Shown: positions 1 through 13,877 of the stretch, piece by piece
How positions within the stretch are numbered: position 1 is the stretch's first letter
How the letters are laid out: every line of letters starts with the position of its first letter
NCBI GenBank assembly: GCA_013398055.1
Contig: VZRS01014475.1
Location: 1,387,859 to 1,451,858 of the forward strand
Direction: 5' to 3'
DNA length: 64,000 nt
Origin: Ifrita kowaldi
Lineage: Eukaryota; Chordata; Aves; Passeriformes; Cinclosomatidae
The notes under the pieces: generated by a model
Database searches by the model: none
Told to the model about the DNA's origin: nothing
What the model saw: only the letters and a program-made list of their open reading frames with translations
Made by a program: the position numbers and the translations under genes

Positions 1-761
1 TGGTTCTCCAGAAGCTGGCATAGTGGTGACTCATGTTCTTCTACTCTCTAAGGAATTGATATTAAATAACTCAATAGGATAGGTAGGAAATTACATCCTA
101 AAGTGAGCTGGAATAAGTCCTAGTCCAAACATCTGTGTCAGAAGGTCTGCAGGTAGTGGTGAGGGTCTACAGCATTCTGGTTACTTCTTAGCTGTAGAGG
201 AAGGCTGTTCAAAAGAGTGACTGAAAACAGTCTGCTAATCTGCTATTTCTAAGTAAAAAGGTTCAAAACTCCTACACAGAGATTTTCAGAGGGTAAAAAA
301 AAAAAAAAAAAAAAAAGTATAAACATTAATTAGAAATAAAATTTGTGGGATCATATTGTTTAATGCATAAGCGTGAACTTGCATGCGGGAGGCTTGTATC
401 TATATTTCTGTGTAATAGCATTTGCTTGACTTAGTATTCCTGACTAGTGGTTCCTTACACTCCACTTGCATTAAATTTCACTGACATGATCTGTCAGCAA
501 ATATGTAGAATACACCTTTAACATCCCTGGAGTATGTGGTTTAGGTTTTTTGTTCTTGCTAATACAATAAGTATTTGTTCTCATGTTTTTGGATTGTCCT
601 AACAGGCATCCTTTATGAAAACTGCCAATGTACCATATTGTGTCTGGAGTTCAAGGTTTGCAGCTATGTTAAACTTCACAGAACTCAGTTTATGCACATG
701 AAATGCTTGCAACACAAGAAAATCTCTGAGAAATTGTCAACACTATTGATTTTTTTGTCAG
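1..761 (+). other. SNTG1: SNTG1 intron, 3' end (upstream exon outside window)
   Basis: This is intronic sequence running into the first visible coding exon. It ends with a pyrimidine-rich tract and the acceptor ttttttgtcAG at 752-761. The only distinct structure is a 22-base A run at 295-316. I see no coding segment, and the residues expected upstream (PDZ domain, first half of the protein) are absent, so the preceding exon lies to the left of the window. Confidence 0.8.
295..316. repeat. poly-A tract (22 bp)
   Basis: An uninterrupted run of 22 A residues in the intron. No retroposed gene or target-site duplication was recognised next to it. Confidence 0.9.
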
Positions 762-878
762 ATAGTCTACATGGGCTGGACGGAAGAACGGGAACAAGAC
801 TCCCTTCAGGACCGAATGTACACACCAAAGTTTCTAGCACTGAGGGGATCTTCCCTGTATAAATTTATAGCACCTCCA
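762..878 (+). CDS. SNTG1: gamma-1-syntrophin, coding exon (start of second PH domain)
   Basis: This exon of 39 codons is the first of the gene visible here. It begins in frame with IVYMGWTEEREQDSLQ and ends LRGSSLYKFIAPP just before the donor gtaagt. The sequence matches gamma-1-syntrophin at about residues 284-322 of the roughly 517-residue vertebrate protein, where the second PH domain begins (LALRGSSLYKF is the strand-forming core). Gamma-syntrophins are cytoplasmic adaptors that bind dystrophin and related proteins through the C-terminus and partners such as diacylglycerol kinase zeta through the PDZ domain; SNTG1 is mainly neuronal. Compared with the human protein as I recall it, GWTEERE replaces GWCEARE, an ordinary difference between species. 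The exon is phase 0 at both ends. An overlapping ORF at 575-862 is in another frame and is not the gene. Confidence 0.95.
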
Positions 879-1640
879 GTAAGTATATTTCTCATGCTTA
901 GTGGGAATAAGTGTTATTAAATAAAATAATGTCATGTAATGTGTACAATGTTCACAATGAGATATCACTCCTTGGGCTAACGGGATTGCAACTAACAGCA
1001 TTGAGAAGTTCCAGGATATGTGGTATAGAAGTGATAGAAAACAGCTGTTCATCAGATTATTGGGTATCTAACAAGCATTTCTTTTCCCCCACTTAACTGA
1101 ACACTTAAAAAAATAAAAGAGAAATCTGCTCTGCTCCTGTTAAAGGGAGCTTTTAATTTTCCTTTGGCAGACAGAACCGGCCTGAAGCAAGATGGTTAGA
1201 CTTAAACTGAACACTCTTTCTAGTGAAACTGCTGAGATTTGGGGAAATATCAAAGCTTTTTACGTGCTGTGGAGATGGCAATATGTCTGTATTTAGATTT
1301 CATCCTGAATGTAAGTTTTTGCTGCTTGAGAGCACAAAAAGGAAGGTAGGGAATCAAATGAAATTAAGTTAAATATATTAATTGGAATCTCACTGGGAAC
1401 ACTGGGCAAAATTTTAGCTCTTGTCTTATACTCAGCAGTTTACTTTGACAGTCTTATGGTACGTCTAAAGATCCTCTAGCTAACTTTTATGCCAGTTGCT
1501 AAGGAGACAGTAGCAGTCCCATGCCTGCAGCAGGAAGAGTCATGTGGATTAATTTTTCCTGTTTATTGGGTGACCTTTCTGACTGCTGCTAAACCCCATG
1601 TTTGTCAGATCCAGGCTGTAGCTGCTTCCTGCCTGAAACA

Positions 1641-1816
1641 GAATCACAGAATAGTCTGGGTTAAAAGGGGACTTTAAAGGTCATCTATTCCAACCTCTCT
1701 ACAGTAAGCGGGGACACCTTCAGCTGGAGCAGGTTGCTGAGAGCCCATCTAACCTGGTCTTGAATGTTTTCAGAGATGGGGCATCAACTACCTCTTGGGG
1801 CAACCTCTTCCTGAGG
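1641..1816 (-). mobile_element. CR1 LINE 3' fragment, antisense to SNTG1
   Basis: It starts with the complement of the CR1 3' end (GAATCACAGAATAG, then a diverged TTGGAAGGGACC-type stretch). It continues with recognisable CR1 blocks: CATCTATTCCAACC, GGGGACACCTTC, GCAGGTTGCTGAGAGCCC and GATGGGGCATCAACTACC. Similarity fades after about 1816. It is a severely 5'-truncated, moderately diverged copy on the minus strand. Confidence 0.85.
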
Positions 1817-2633
1817 TAGTTCAAAGCCGTCTTCAAATCTTTACTTTGTTCATCAGTAACTATTGGTGTTTGTTTAGCAAAAGCTTCAAAAACTTGTGAC
1901 AGGCATGAGCAATGGAAGTAAGCATGAACTGAAAACTTCATATGTTCAGTGTTTGTACACTAGTACCCACTGGAGTGGGAGTTTGGTGCTCTCTCAGGTC
2001 TATTAATGGGAGTTTGGCTTTTTTTGGTGGATATTTTTCAGGATCAGATTAAAATGTCAGATTATGCTAACAAGCAACTTAATTCAAAACCAGATCTCCT
2101 GCTTTTGCCAGACCTACTCGAGCATTTGCTGCCTGTCAAGTAAAACCAACTCAGTTCTAGGTACTAGATAGCGGCAGAATCAAGGATTTAGAATCCGGTT
2201 CAATTCAAAAGAGGAAGACTATTCTTTTGTAAGAACTGTGGAAGAGACCACCAGCCTCTTTACTGAAGAATCATTTCTAGGAATAATATGCTTGTAGGGG
2301 GTAAATGTCTGATGGGGGGGTGATTAATAGATGTGGAAGGAACATGTTCCTATGAAGGATCTGAACTATGGTGATGTGAATAAGGAAAATTTTGGCAAGC
2401 TGCTATTGTATAAGACAAGAAATCCATCCTTGAGTTTTTATAGGTCTTGTTTCAGCTCAGCTGCAAGCACAACATGATTTTTTATTGCTAGATTCTGATT
2501 CCTAGTCTAAAATAGAAAATCTGTTCAAATGCAGAGAAAAATATTTTCTCTCCGTGGAGTAGGAGGGAAGCAGAATGATAAACATGCTTTTTTTAGGAGA
2601 GAGGAAGACTTCCTATAGAGCTGCCTTAAAGGT

Positions 2634-2690
2634 ATAGAATCATAGAATGTTTGGGTTAGAAGGAACCCTAAAGATCATCCAGCTCCAACA
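2634..2690 (-). mobile_element. CR1 LINE 3'-end stub, antisense
   Basis: Only the last 55 or so bases of a CR1 are present, read in complement: TAGAATCATAGAATG, then TTGGGTTAGAAGGAACC and AAGATCATCCAGCTCCAAC. This is an extreme 5' truncation, typical of CR1 insertions. It ends in AT-rich sequence at 2690. Confidence 0.85.
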
Positions 2691-5095
2691 TATAATGTAT
2701 ATAATAATTGCACACTTCTAAAATCCTATTTTCTATATGCAAACTTTTACACATACAGTTATGTTTGCTATTCTGCAGGTTTATATCTTCCAGGGATTAC
2801 AAAATATTATGAACAAAGTCTCAATGACACAGTTTCAGAGATTCTTTTTAGGAGATGCATAAAGTGTAGGTAAAATAAAAACTGTTTTATAATTATATGT
2901 GCAGTTTAAACTACATGGACAAAATTTTTTTCTGGAAAGAGATGTCCTGCAAACTTTTTTAACCAGAAAATCAGATGAAGTATTTCCCCAGTCTCTGCCA
3001 AAGTCTAACTCTTTAGGGAAGCATGTTTAAACAGTGTCTATCAGCAGCCTCCACCTGCCTCCTTTTTAATTTTTTGATCAATAGTACTTCCCATGCTCAC
3101 ATAAAGGACCAATCCTAGTGTTTCTTATTTGTATTTTGAAAGCTTTAAAGAAAATTAGTTCTTTACTAGTATTTTTTCTGTTATTTCCTGGTACATTTCC
3201 TCCTTTAGAGTTATTAATTGTGTCAAGTCCGGTGGGTTCCAATTTCTTCCAGTTTATAATTGAAAATTTACATGAGAAAGAGCCACTAACACCCTTTCTT
3301 TTGCTACTCAATATTTTAAATTCAAATATTAAAACGAATGGTGCAGCAATTTCTATGGGTGTCTTAATTCTACAATTATTTTTGCTTTGCACTTATCTTT
3401 ATGCAGAAAGAGTTTTGGTTTGATCTGAAAAGAAGTCCCTTTAGAGGTACAAACAAAAGCAGGAAACGAGGGGAGAAGGGGGAGCTCTTATGCTTTCCCC
3501 CAAAGTAGGGAGCCTATAGTAAATTTTTAAACATAGCTCCAAATGACTTTGTGCTTCAGGAGCAATAGTTACTACTTTTCCTCATGGCACAATATGACTT
3601 CATCTGGTGTGACTGGAGCTGTGGGCTCAGTGGGGCTGTAGCAAGGCTCCTCGCCCAGTTTTTCTGTTCATGGTGAGAAATTTATCTTTTTGTCCATAGG
3701 AGAAAGAGTAGCTTTGTGGTTTAATACCCACAGTTCAATAAGATAGGGAAGACTGCGTTTGACAATGACTGCAAATAAAGAAAATTCTAATAGAAGAAGA
3801 ACTGTAAAACTGTATTTTTGGACTTTTCCTTCCTGCCTGTGATTTCCTTAAAGGACTTTACATTTCAGTAATGTATGTAACCAAAAATTAGTTAGGGATA
3901 GAATTTTCTCATACAACATCAAAATAATTTTGATCTATTAGTGATTATTTTCTCTTTAGATAAGAGACAAATTGGTCTCATATAATATTTTCTTCCGTGG
4001 GCTGTGGGCACTATTTTATTATACATGTTTCAAAGAAGTTTATCTTGAGTCTTGTAGAAGCAGTAACATATGTTTTCATCAACCTTTTTATTGTGCCTAA
4101 CAAATTTAATGGTACAGTTTTCTTCCTTTGGATATAGGCCACTGTCCAAAGTGTCTTACCATTAAGATGATTATTCTTTCATTTATAACCTCAATTTCAT
4201 TATATTTTGTGCCACCTTCTGTATTTTGAGACTGTGAATATTCGCCTGTTTTCTTCTTGCAATTTCCTAGGAAATTTTATACACTGTTCTGATATTGCCT
4301 TAACTCTTCCCTTACTGAATATATTCATCCATCCCTTTCTTTGTTAAGTCTTAACACCTACCCTTGCATGATTTAATTCTTTTATCTATGCTTTTTTTTT
4401 GTGTAAAACAGTTGCCTAAAATGAATGCAATTAAAAACAATTGTTTACAGGGAAAAACAATTGTGAAATCCCAGAACAAAGAGGAAAAAAGAAGACTATT
4501 CTTCAAATCTTAGTGTGTTAGAATTTAGGAGTAGATTAATCTTGGTAAGAAAAAAAGAAAATTGTTACCTGCCTGTGTTGTTTCATGCTTTGTTTTTCTT
4601 CCCCCTGGATTTCAAGGCGTGTAGGGTAAGTGTCTGGGAGATTGCAAGGTTGGAGACTGGTTTTATGGATATGCAAACCCTGTAGGCGGTTGGGAGTAGA
4701 TAGTGGCATGAAGTTACGAGGAGGAAAGCAGTGCAAAACATGCTTTCTAATGCTCTGGCTCTGTGAGATGAATTCAAGGGCTGTATCCTCTCAGGATCTC
4801 ACTGCAACCCCTGCCAGCTCCCAGGGGAAGCATCATCGTTTTGCATAGAGCAGGCTGCATGCAAAGGAACTGCATTGTAAGGACAGGGAGGACATCTCCT
4901 GAGCATTGCCTAGATGGAACAGTCTGGTCCCTGCTAGTTGTTGCTTTGAGGCAATGCTTGGTCTGTCTGAGTATATTTTACTCAATTTAAATAGTTTAGG
5001 GATATTTTTTTTGTTAATAAACTTAATTCTTGAAATAAACAAAAATAATTCAATTTCTTTTCCTGTTTATTTTGTGTTTTGTTTGTTTTTTAAAG

Positions 5096-5167
5096 GTCAC
5101 AACCTGGGATTGGACACGAGCTGAGAAAACATTTTCAGTTTATGAGATAATGTGCAAAATTCTCAAG
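5096..5167 (+). CDS. SNTG1: gamma-1-syntrophin, coding exon (PH domain interior)
   Basis: This small exon of 24 codons reads VTTWDWTRAEKTFSVYEIMC then KILK, followed by the donor gtatga. The acceptor is TTAAAG. It joins in frame to the preceding exon (..IAPP/VTTWDW..) and corresponds to about residues 323-346. The WDWTRAEKTFSVYE stretch is characteristic of gamma-syntrophins and lies within the second PH domain. Phase 0 on both sides means skipping would delete 24 residues without a frameshift. By memory it is essentially identical to the mammalian sequence, implying strong purifying selection. Confidence 0.95.
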
Positions 5168-6807
5168 GTATGATAAGAAAGTATAAAATAAATTGCCACT
5201 TTGACAGACAAGAGCATAACACTAACCACCTTGCGGAAAGACGTCTATTTTTTTCCCTTTAAAGTCAAATATCAGAAGTCCTGGTGTCAGTAGATACAGT
5301 ATCAAACTAGAAGGCATGGAAAAATTGGAAATAAACTGATTTTGACTCGAAAACTACATTATTTCTCCATAATGCTGTATGGGCTTTATAGCTTCAGTTT
5401 AATGTGACCTTTATCAGTGTAACATTTCTTTTTCTAGCTAAGGACCTAAAGAAACAGTGATGATTGTGGTTATTTTCAAACATGTTGATGGAACTAATGG
5501 CAGCTGCAATGTAAGATTTCACTAGGACTGAGAGCAGAGTCTTTAAAATATGCAATACCATTCTGAAAACTTTTGTCTTACTTTTCCCAATTGATTGCAT
5601 TTTCCTGAAGCATAATAAATGGCGAGAGATAATGATATATGTTTAGAAAGTTAAAATTATGAGTAGCAAATTGAATTAGACCATTATTGTACATTGGTTT
5701 TAATTTTTAATTCTGAGTTCAATCAGGATTGTTTTATCTGGTCTTTTCTCTGTTTTAAAAGCAGTGAAAAACAAAGGCTCAAAATTTCTCAAATGAGAAG
5801 GAAAAGAGATGCCTCTTTCTATTTATGTGAAGTGCTTTCTGGTTTATGTTGGTTTGGGAATTTTTTGGGTCCAAATTACATAATAGGTAATTTTAACATT
5901 TCTGGAGTTTTATCTAGGCAGACGCAGACTAGTATCAACCATAAGTATGAAAATACCATATTTTTTAAAAGTGTTTACCTCTAGGAAGACCTTTTACTGA
6001 CATAAATGGTACATTTCCTAGGTTTTGTGGGTCACATAAGTGCACTATATTTTCCTTAGAGAGGCAGGTTAAAGATGGAATGGCTCAATAAAATTCAGAA
6101 ACTTACATCTGAGACTTCAAAAAAAACCCCAAAAAACCAAAAAACAAACCAAGGAAACAACAGTCTGAAAAAATCCTTTTTGCTGGCAATCTGAACAGAA
6201 GAGTGAAAAGTTTTCTTTTACCACTGTGTTGGCTATGAGGTCTGGAGTCTTCATCAAGGAGTAGCACATCCCAAATGCAAAACATCCTATTGCTTTGGTG
6301 TGTCCTTCAATTACCGAGTGTGTGCAAATATCGGCTCCTTAGAAGTGGTCTTGTAGGGGGAGGAATAACAGGAGAAGCTGTTCACCCTCTGGAGGCTGTG
6401 CACTGAGGGTGTATGCGAACAACGCTCTAAGAACACAGGTTTTGAGAGAGTTGAAAAATCCCACTTCTTACATGCACTTTTTTCCCCACCCCTCGGGTAA
6501 CCTCTGATTGCTTAAGGCATTGGGCTTAATGCAATAAGCATCAAGGTAGCTCTTCTTTATCAGAGAACTAAGTGCGTTGGAGCCAGGATGACTCCTTCTT
6601 ATGACTTATCCAAAGATTTCTTTATACTCTTTGAACAGAAGTTTACAAGAATGTGTGCCATATAATTTTCTGTAATTTAAAGGTAGTTCTTCTTTTCTTC
6701 TAGCCATTTGCCTTTGTTAATGCTCTTCTTAATTCACTTGCAATTTTAGCCATTTTTCTTTTTCCACCCTTGTTCTGTGTCTCCTATTCTTGTATACCAA
6801 TACGTTG

Positions 6808-6837
6808 ATTTTTTTTTTTTTTCTTCTTTTTTTTTTG
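6808..6837. repeat. poly-T rich tract
   Basis: A 30-base T-rich run interrupted by two C residues, in the intron upstream of the third visible exon. It is simple sequence with no other sign of a retroposed tail. Confidence 0.85.
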
Positions 6838-9800
6838 ATTTCTGAGCCATGTAGCAGAAGTTATTACATCCAAGGAGACAGTCCACGAAGCAGTAAAACC
6901 TAAACCAGTGCCTTCCTGGCGCTGTTGTGTGGAAGCACAGAAAAGACTACAAATGTGCTGGGTTTTTTCTTATCATCCAGCCCTCCAAACTGTCTGGAAA
7001 GAGGTGTAGATCTTCCAGCCTCTGTCTATATTAACAGAGAGGCAATTCCAGTATAAGTAATATAAGAATATCATTTATGTGTTTCTTTATTGCTTTATTA
7101 ATACCCAGTTATTCATTTATTGTCTGTAAATATGGTCAGGCTTATAAAATGCTGAAATGTTTCAAACAGGTTCTTTAGCTGACAAAAACCTGTAAATAAT
7201 AAAAACTGGAAGTGGAAAAATCATTGCAATGAAATTGCAGCTTCTGACATTGGAGCATTAATCTTCACCAGACTCTGGTTTTCTACAGCAGGTGCTACAG
7301 GACTTAACTATGGTTTCACTAAATATAAGAGTGAATAAAATGAGAAAAACAGCTTCCCATTACACTACTACATTGAACATCTGTAGAAACTCAAGGTTTT
7401 GTTCAGTCTTTATGCCAGCATCATAAAATCTCCATTTTAGCAATGAGTGGTTTTTAGACGCCTTTGAACAAGCTCTGTGGATATTACTGAACCAGAGGCC
7501 ATGTAAAAAAAAGCTACTCTGATGTTTTGTGATCACCTTCAAACTTCTCCCTTTCTATAGTACCTCACATGCCACTTTTGTTATAAATCTATTTGCCTTG
7601 GAGAATGACAAAGCTTTTCTGGCTAATATTCACTTTAGGTAGGACTTGCAAGTAGGCTGTGCTAACCTTCATATGGCTTAGCTCAGGACTGAGCAGTGCT
7701 TTAGAATTAAGTGCTATTGCATCATTTACTAAGCTCAGTGTGTCTGCATTGCATGGCTTGCTTGCAATTGAATGAGATATTTCAGAAAAAATTTAGACTT
7801 CCATTCATTAGGATACAACTGTCACCCAGGCCAGCTGGTATTTTCTCCTGTATATACTGGCAATTTCAATAACTGTCCCTCAAACCACAAGGACAGAAAT
7901 TTACTTAATCTGTCTATAAGCATTTTTCTCCCTTTTCCACTCCTTAATTGTGACTAAAATTCTGACGAACTTCACAAGACCAGTCTTGACTAGAGAGACT
8001 TACTACCGTAAGTTTGTCTCTTTAAATAGAATTGTAATTTTCCTCAGTTTGAGAGTTTCTCTGAGTTTCTCTTCACAACAGAAGCACTACAGTGGAGAAT
8101 ATGAACTGTCAGATCTTACTGAATGCACATTGATATTTTAGTATTTCAGTATAAGAGAATAATTCCACTTCTGGTAACAGTAAAAATATTAAAACACTAA
8201 ATCAATATTAATGTACACACAGCAAAGGACTTCACTGATTTAATCTTCAGGAAGAGTATATAGTCCAAAGACGTTAAATAAAACCCAGAACTTGGCTGCC
8301 ACCACAACCAATGTTTTCTTCATATTTACTTGCATGGGTTTAGCGTTCTTTTTCCTCCAGTATCTATTCCAAAGACTCTGACTCCTTTCACAAACAGTAT
8401 AGAAAACTGGGATGCCATTTTCAATTTTTACAGTTCCCTTAGTCTCAAGCAGCTAAAAGGCAGGGAGTTCTGCACCTTAATCAGAGATGTCAGAAATTAT
8501 TATGTGATTTATAGGTAGTGGATTCATATTACTAATACTCATCAAATAAATCACTATTTCGTTGTAACGTTATATTTTGTTCTTTTATTTTCCCCATCAG
8601 ATTACAAAGAAAAGAAAGAGGAAGCAAGGCAATAAGTCACTATTCTTAATTTGATTAGGACCTGCTGAATAACCAGGAAGACCCTTAAAATTTGAAGCAT
8701 AAAAGTACACTTTAAATAGCAGTCTTTTTGCTGTGTAAAAAGACAGTTTTGTTGAAAGAAATTCAGCAAAAGAGCATTGATCCTCTAATTCAGTATTTAC
8801 AATTTTACATACTAAAAAAGTATAAAAGAAAAAAACCCAAACTATCATAACCACTTCATAGACTACTGTAGCAGTAAAGTATTCTAAAAAAAGGTTCTGT
8901 ATATAGTTTACAAAATACCAAATAAAAATACATATCTCATAAATATGAAGCTCTTCATTGTCAATATTTTGGGGATGAAATAATTTTTTACATGAAACCT
9001 AGGTAAAGTAGGCTGAGTACAAAAATCACATTTTAATTAAATTGGTTTAAATTATTCATTGTGAAATAATGGCAAACAGCAGTGAGCTATGTTTGATGTA
9101 AAAGGAGCATTTGTGGAAATGCAAATAACTTAAGACCTGGGGGGCTAAATGGTTAAATTGATAAGCATATGAAATAATGTATTAAAAATTCAATAGGTCT
9201 GTTGTTTAAGGGGTGGAAGCAGAGAGAAAACAAGGCACTGAAGAACTCCTTAACCCTAAAAAGAAACAGGTAAAAAAACAAGTGAATAGAAATCAAAGTC
9301 AGGCAAGTTAAAATGGGGAAGAAAGTAGGAACTGTAAAAGCTGTGCTGATTAGTCAGTGAAGGGTACCAGTAAGAAGTTGATAGAATTGAAACCACTCTT
9401 TTTTTTTAATCATGGGTTTATTCAGACTGATGCTAATGGGATAGTGACACTACCATGTAGATGAAAATCTGTGATACTCTTTAAGGAATTTGTAAGGCAA
9501 GATAATATAATGATACCACTTTTGACATTAAAATGTGTCTATGAGTTATTTTCAATAGAACCACAGGTAGAATTTGCTATCAATAAATATTTCTAATTTA
9601 TTCTGCAAGGAGCTTGTTTCGCCTTATCCGTTATTTTGAGGAGTAAAGCCCCATTAACAGCCAACTAATTTTAATGTTGCAATTGAACAAATACTCAATA
9701 CTCCAGAAAAGCAGTTATTTCTATCACTAACTTCAGACAGGCAGGTGGCCTTATCCTGTTCAGTGTTTCGAAGCTGATTTAACTGTATATGTCTTTTTGG

Positions 9801-9845
9801 TACCCCTTGTATTTTTGATACACAGGTTTAACGTGTGTTTTGAGA

Positions 9846-9882
9846 GTGTGTGTGTGTATGTGTATGCATGTGTGAGTGTGTA
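9846..9882. repeat. degenerate (GT)n microsatellite
   Basis: Alternating GT units broken by A and C interruptions (..GTGTGTGTGTATGTGTATG..). It accounts for the HTYTHT-rich minus-strand ORF at 9760-9990, which is therefore not a gene. Confidence 0.85.
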
Positions 9883-12800
9883 TAATTTAACAAGATATAA
9901 GTACCTTAGATAAATTGGTAAATAATTTAAATGTTCAAACAATATTTCCATATAGGGGATAGAAAAAGGTTTGTTGGATTTTTCAGGCAAATTAGGAAGA
10001 ATAGCATAAAAGATTGCACTTGTCTCTCCTTTTTGCTTGAGTTACTTATGTTCTACAGCTCATCCAAGCATCTCCTTTTAATTGCAAGAAAATGCTTTCT
10101 ATAGTTCAGTCACCTGCCTCCTATCTTCAGTGTCATGCAAAAATATTTAGAGATTCACTGTTAGAGCATGCTTTACTCAGCATAAAACAGGAAACATATT
10201 CAAGTGTCAGATCAGCTCTGAAGTGAAATGTGAGGATAACTGTGGAAGGCATTCTATGCTGGCAACATGTCAGGATAGTGAATCATTGATGTTTATAGTC
10301 AGTACCATTCACATCAGTGCAGCTATAATTTTCTTGCTATATTAATCAGGACCAGCTTGGTGTCTCAGAAGACTTGTGATTCCTTCCTTATTTTGCTGTT
10401 AGTGTGTGTAAAATCCTCAAAAGTAGTTATGTTAATTTTTCCCACTTAAATTGCCTGTAATTATGCTGTCCACTTCCAGTAAGTCAAGTATGGGAAAATG
10501 ATGATATAAAAAGGGTGGGAAACTACTGGCAATGTTAATGTATTCAGATAAATTTTAAAAATAATGCCAATAGACACATAAACATATAAAGTGCAGGTAG
10601 AGAACATATTTTGAGGTCTATCATTCATGTAGTTTGCTCGATGGTGAGCCTTGCATCTTGATGTGATTCGCTTAAGAGGCAGAAGTAATGAATCCCTTTT
10701 ATGAATAGGTTAATGCTGCATCCAAGGAATGTTAGATTTTCAGGCAGGGTTTAGCCAGGCACCAGTTCCTTGCAAGAATGTTAAACTGTTGAGTATTTCA
10801 GTTGTAAACAATTGAAGTAATTTTCAGTCTTTGGTTTGCCTTCTGTCCTACATTAAAGAGTATCTAATGTTTCCACAGAAAAGAGGGTCTGTTTCCCCTC
10901 TAAATAGAATTATAGTTGTCTTCTAAGATAAGAAAAATAGTAATAGTCATAAATATCTCCATGTCCACTGGTATCAAGACCAACATTAAGCTGGTTTCAG
11001 TTAGGCCATGAAGAAAAACTTCTGTATTGAAAAAGAGCTCCTGACAAGGCCACTGAATTTCCACCCCTGGATCCTTTTAAGTGTAAGCTGGTGTGTAGCT
11101 GCTCCTACTATGCATAGAGACAGACAGTAGATGGCTGCACCTCTGGCCAGACCATAAATGTTTTCTGAGATTCTGTATGTGGTTTCAGTTTGTTTCTCCT
11201 CAACATGTATATAGTTATGTGAGTCCTAATATGTGTTAACCTGGATAAATTTAATGGGCCCTGTATTTTAAAGGTGTTGATGTTGCTGTAACGCTGCAGC
11301 ACCATGTGAGAGTCTCTTCTGACAGCAAAGAGGCAGTGTTATTAAGTGCATGACAAGTACCACTGCATAAAGGCTTGTTCATTTTTTGTTTGGTTCAAAA
11401 AGGAAGGACAAACAATATTTGAAATGTAAACTAATTAAATAAGGCTTTTCATGTTTCCTGTTAACTTTAGAAAGGTTTCTCATTTTTTATTAACTCCCCT
11501 CCCCCCTCCTTGTTCTGACATTTTTTATGCAATATTAATGTAAACTGTCACCTTTTGGGTGAAAAATAAATCAGTTGTGTTGGGCTGGGGCTGCCAATCT
11601 CAGAGTCTGATCCTTCTTCCTGGAAGAAATAACAAGATAAACACACAGAGGAAAAGAAAAAGAATAACAGATACAGAAAATAAATTTTTAAATGACTCCT
11701 GCAACCTCTCTGTTGCAGAAATTGCTTTTTGTTGCCTGTCTAGTTATGAGACTGACAGTGCTGTATCAACATCCTTGAAAAGCAAAGCCAAATTAGGTTT
11801 TAACATAAGGCAAAAGGAATGTTGAAAAAGAGCAGAAATAAGGTGTGAAATATAAATACTGTGTAAGGATACTTGGGAAGGACAAGTATATGTCTTAAAT
11901 CCAAGATATTTTGGATTTATCTGCGCTTGAGAAGTTTCCTTCCATTGATTTAATCTAATCAGAGCATTTCTAAAGATTTGAGTGATTCAGTATTGTATTA
12001 AATAATATATTCTGACACATCAATTTTAGTCGATTTTTGTGTAGCATTTTTCTCTAATTTATCAACTTTCTTTTATTTTATGGTCACGGACTTTAATGAT
12101 TTGAGTTTTTTCCTGTCTTTATTTCTGGCTATTGCAATACTTAAATTTAGCTTGAGATGTTGGAGTTTTATTGCAGAAAGAATTTGTGATTGTAGGCAAC
12201 AGTGATAATTTCGTATTTTTCACTGGAACTGTGTCCCAATCTTTATATGAAATAAATTGTTCCTGTCTCAGGGGCGGCTATTCAAAACTTCATTTGGTGC
12301 ATTCTCTTCACAGTGGAGGTCTACATGTTGATTGCTCTCAACAGCCAGAGCCAGCAGTGAAACCAGAAATATTAATTTCTTAACAAATCTTTAGTTATTC
12401 TATGATAGGACCTTTTTTACTATAGTCCCTTTTTAATTTTTTTCTTAGCACTATTAGCAAGCACATGTAAAATAAATTGTTTTACACATTTGCTTATATA
12501 AATTTTCTGGCATACCGATATTCAACACAAATGCTTTTTTCACCATGCTACTCTAATGTGCTCTCACCTTGACATAATGTATTGGCAAGCTGTTTGAGTA
12601 AGTAAGGAATTCTGTCCAAGAAAGAAAGGAAGATAAATAAAAAAGAGTGTGCAGTCAAGTAGGTAATTATTTTGATATAATGAATAATAAATTTGGTGGG
12701 TAATTTTCCAAACTTTTGTTTAATCAGGTTTTATCCTTTTCCTTCCAATGTTTCTGCCCTTTATGAGGAAGACCTCTAAAGGATCTTTTCCTGCCTTTAA

Positions 12801-13877
12801 AACAAATACATCTAAAGTTGGGGAAAAAAACCCAAACACAAAAACTGACAAAAATGACAATTAAAAGGACTTTTCTTCCATATCATTTCTTTTTCCACTT
12901 CTGGTGTTGAGTCAGGTGTTTTTTCTCTTATTGAGGAGGTGCATAGTCACTTTAAGGAAACGTAGAGTATCCTGTTCTCACTTACCATGGCCAGTAGGAT
13001 AACAACTCCTAACAGCTGGGAAAATAGGGAAGGTTCTCTTCCTATATGCCATGGGAATGCAGGATGTTCAGAATGAGATCTTCAAAATGGCAACAGTCAA
13101 ATTTTGCCCAGAACAACTAAGTTTTTTTGGTAGATCTTAACTTTTCTTCTCAAGGGCAGCAAAAGCGTCCCTGTCCCTGAATCAGCCATTGCTATTCCAA
13201 AGAATGAAGGTCCCAGAGCAGCCCAAAAAGCAGATTCAGAGGCTGATGCTTCTCTGTTTATTTCTTTCCTTTTAACTGGGACAAATCAATTTAATTCCTT
13301 TTTCTAATTTGTTTTACAGAACTGATTTAGTTGTTTTAACTGTAGTATAAAATACAAAACTATCCTCAGGCAGGCAACTAACATGGGAAAAAAATCAACA
13401 ACAATTATTTGAATTTGAGAAACTACTTTTAAAAGGGTCAAAATGAAAAGATAGGATCACTCTTTAGCATTGCTATCCATTATAATTATATTTACTCTTA
13501 TAGGATCTGTTCTTAAACTTAATTTGCAGCAAATAATGTTTCAAAGTTAGGAAAAGTAAAAAACCTTTGTAACTCTCCAAAGAGATGATCAGCACATTTT
13601 TTTTTAGTATCTGTTTTTAATTATATCAGTCTCTGATTTCTCTGTAGCAGAAAATAACCACTAATGAATCTCTGGGAAGTCTTAGAATAATTTTTTTCCT
13701 CAAAAGATTAGTTGGTTTTGTGAACATTTGAAAACTTTCCTCATACGGCAAAAAAATAAACAAGTTTCTCAGTAGAGTTCATTAAGAAATAGACATGATT
13801 ATGGCACTGACTCAGAGGAAACCTGTTTTCAGACTCTTGCTCTGATTCAGATGAGGGTCTTCAAGACTGTCTTTTAA

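Larger units (their letters stand above)
879..5095 (+). other. SNTG1: SNTG1 intron, 4.2 kb
   Basis: The donor is gtaagt at 879 and the acceptor is ttttttaaAG ending at 5095. The intron carries two antisense CR1 fragments (1641-1816 and 2634-2690). Between 3078 and 3423 both strands are open for about 100 codons, but neither translation resembles a known family and I treat these as chance ORFs. I recognised nothing else. Confidence 0.85.

Noticed and set aside
575..862. 95-codon ORF overlapping the first SNTG1 exon
   Set aside because: It is a shadow in another frame; the true frame gives the syntrophin sequence and begins at the acceptor at 761.
3078..3423. About 100-codon ORFs on both strands
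   Set aside because: Neither translation resembles a known protein, there is no splice or promoter context, and the hydrophobic plus-strand frame is what T-rich DNA gives by chance.
11495..11509. C-rich run considered as a quadruplex on the minus strand
   Set aside because: Only two clear C tracts of three or more are separated by short loops, so it does not meet a four-tract pattern.
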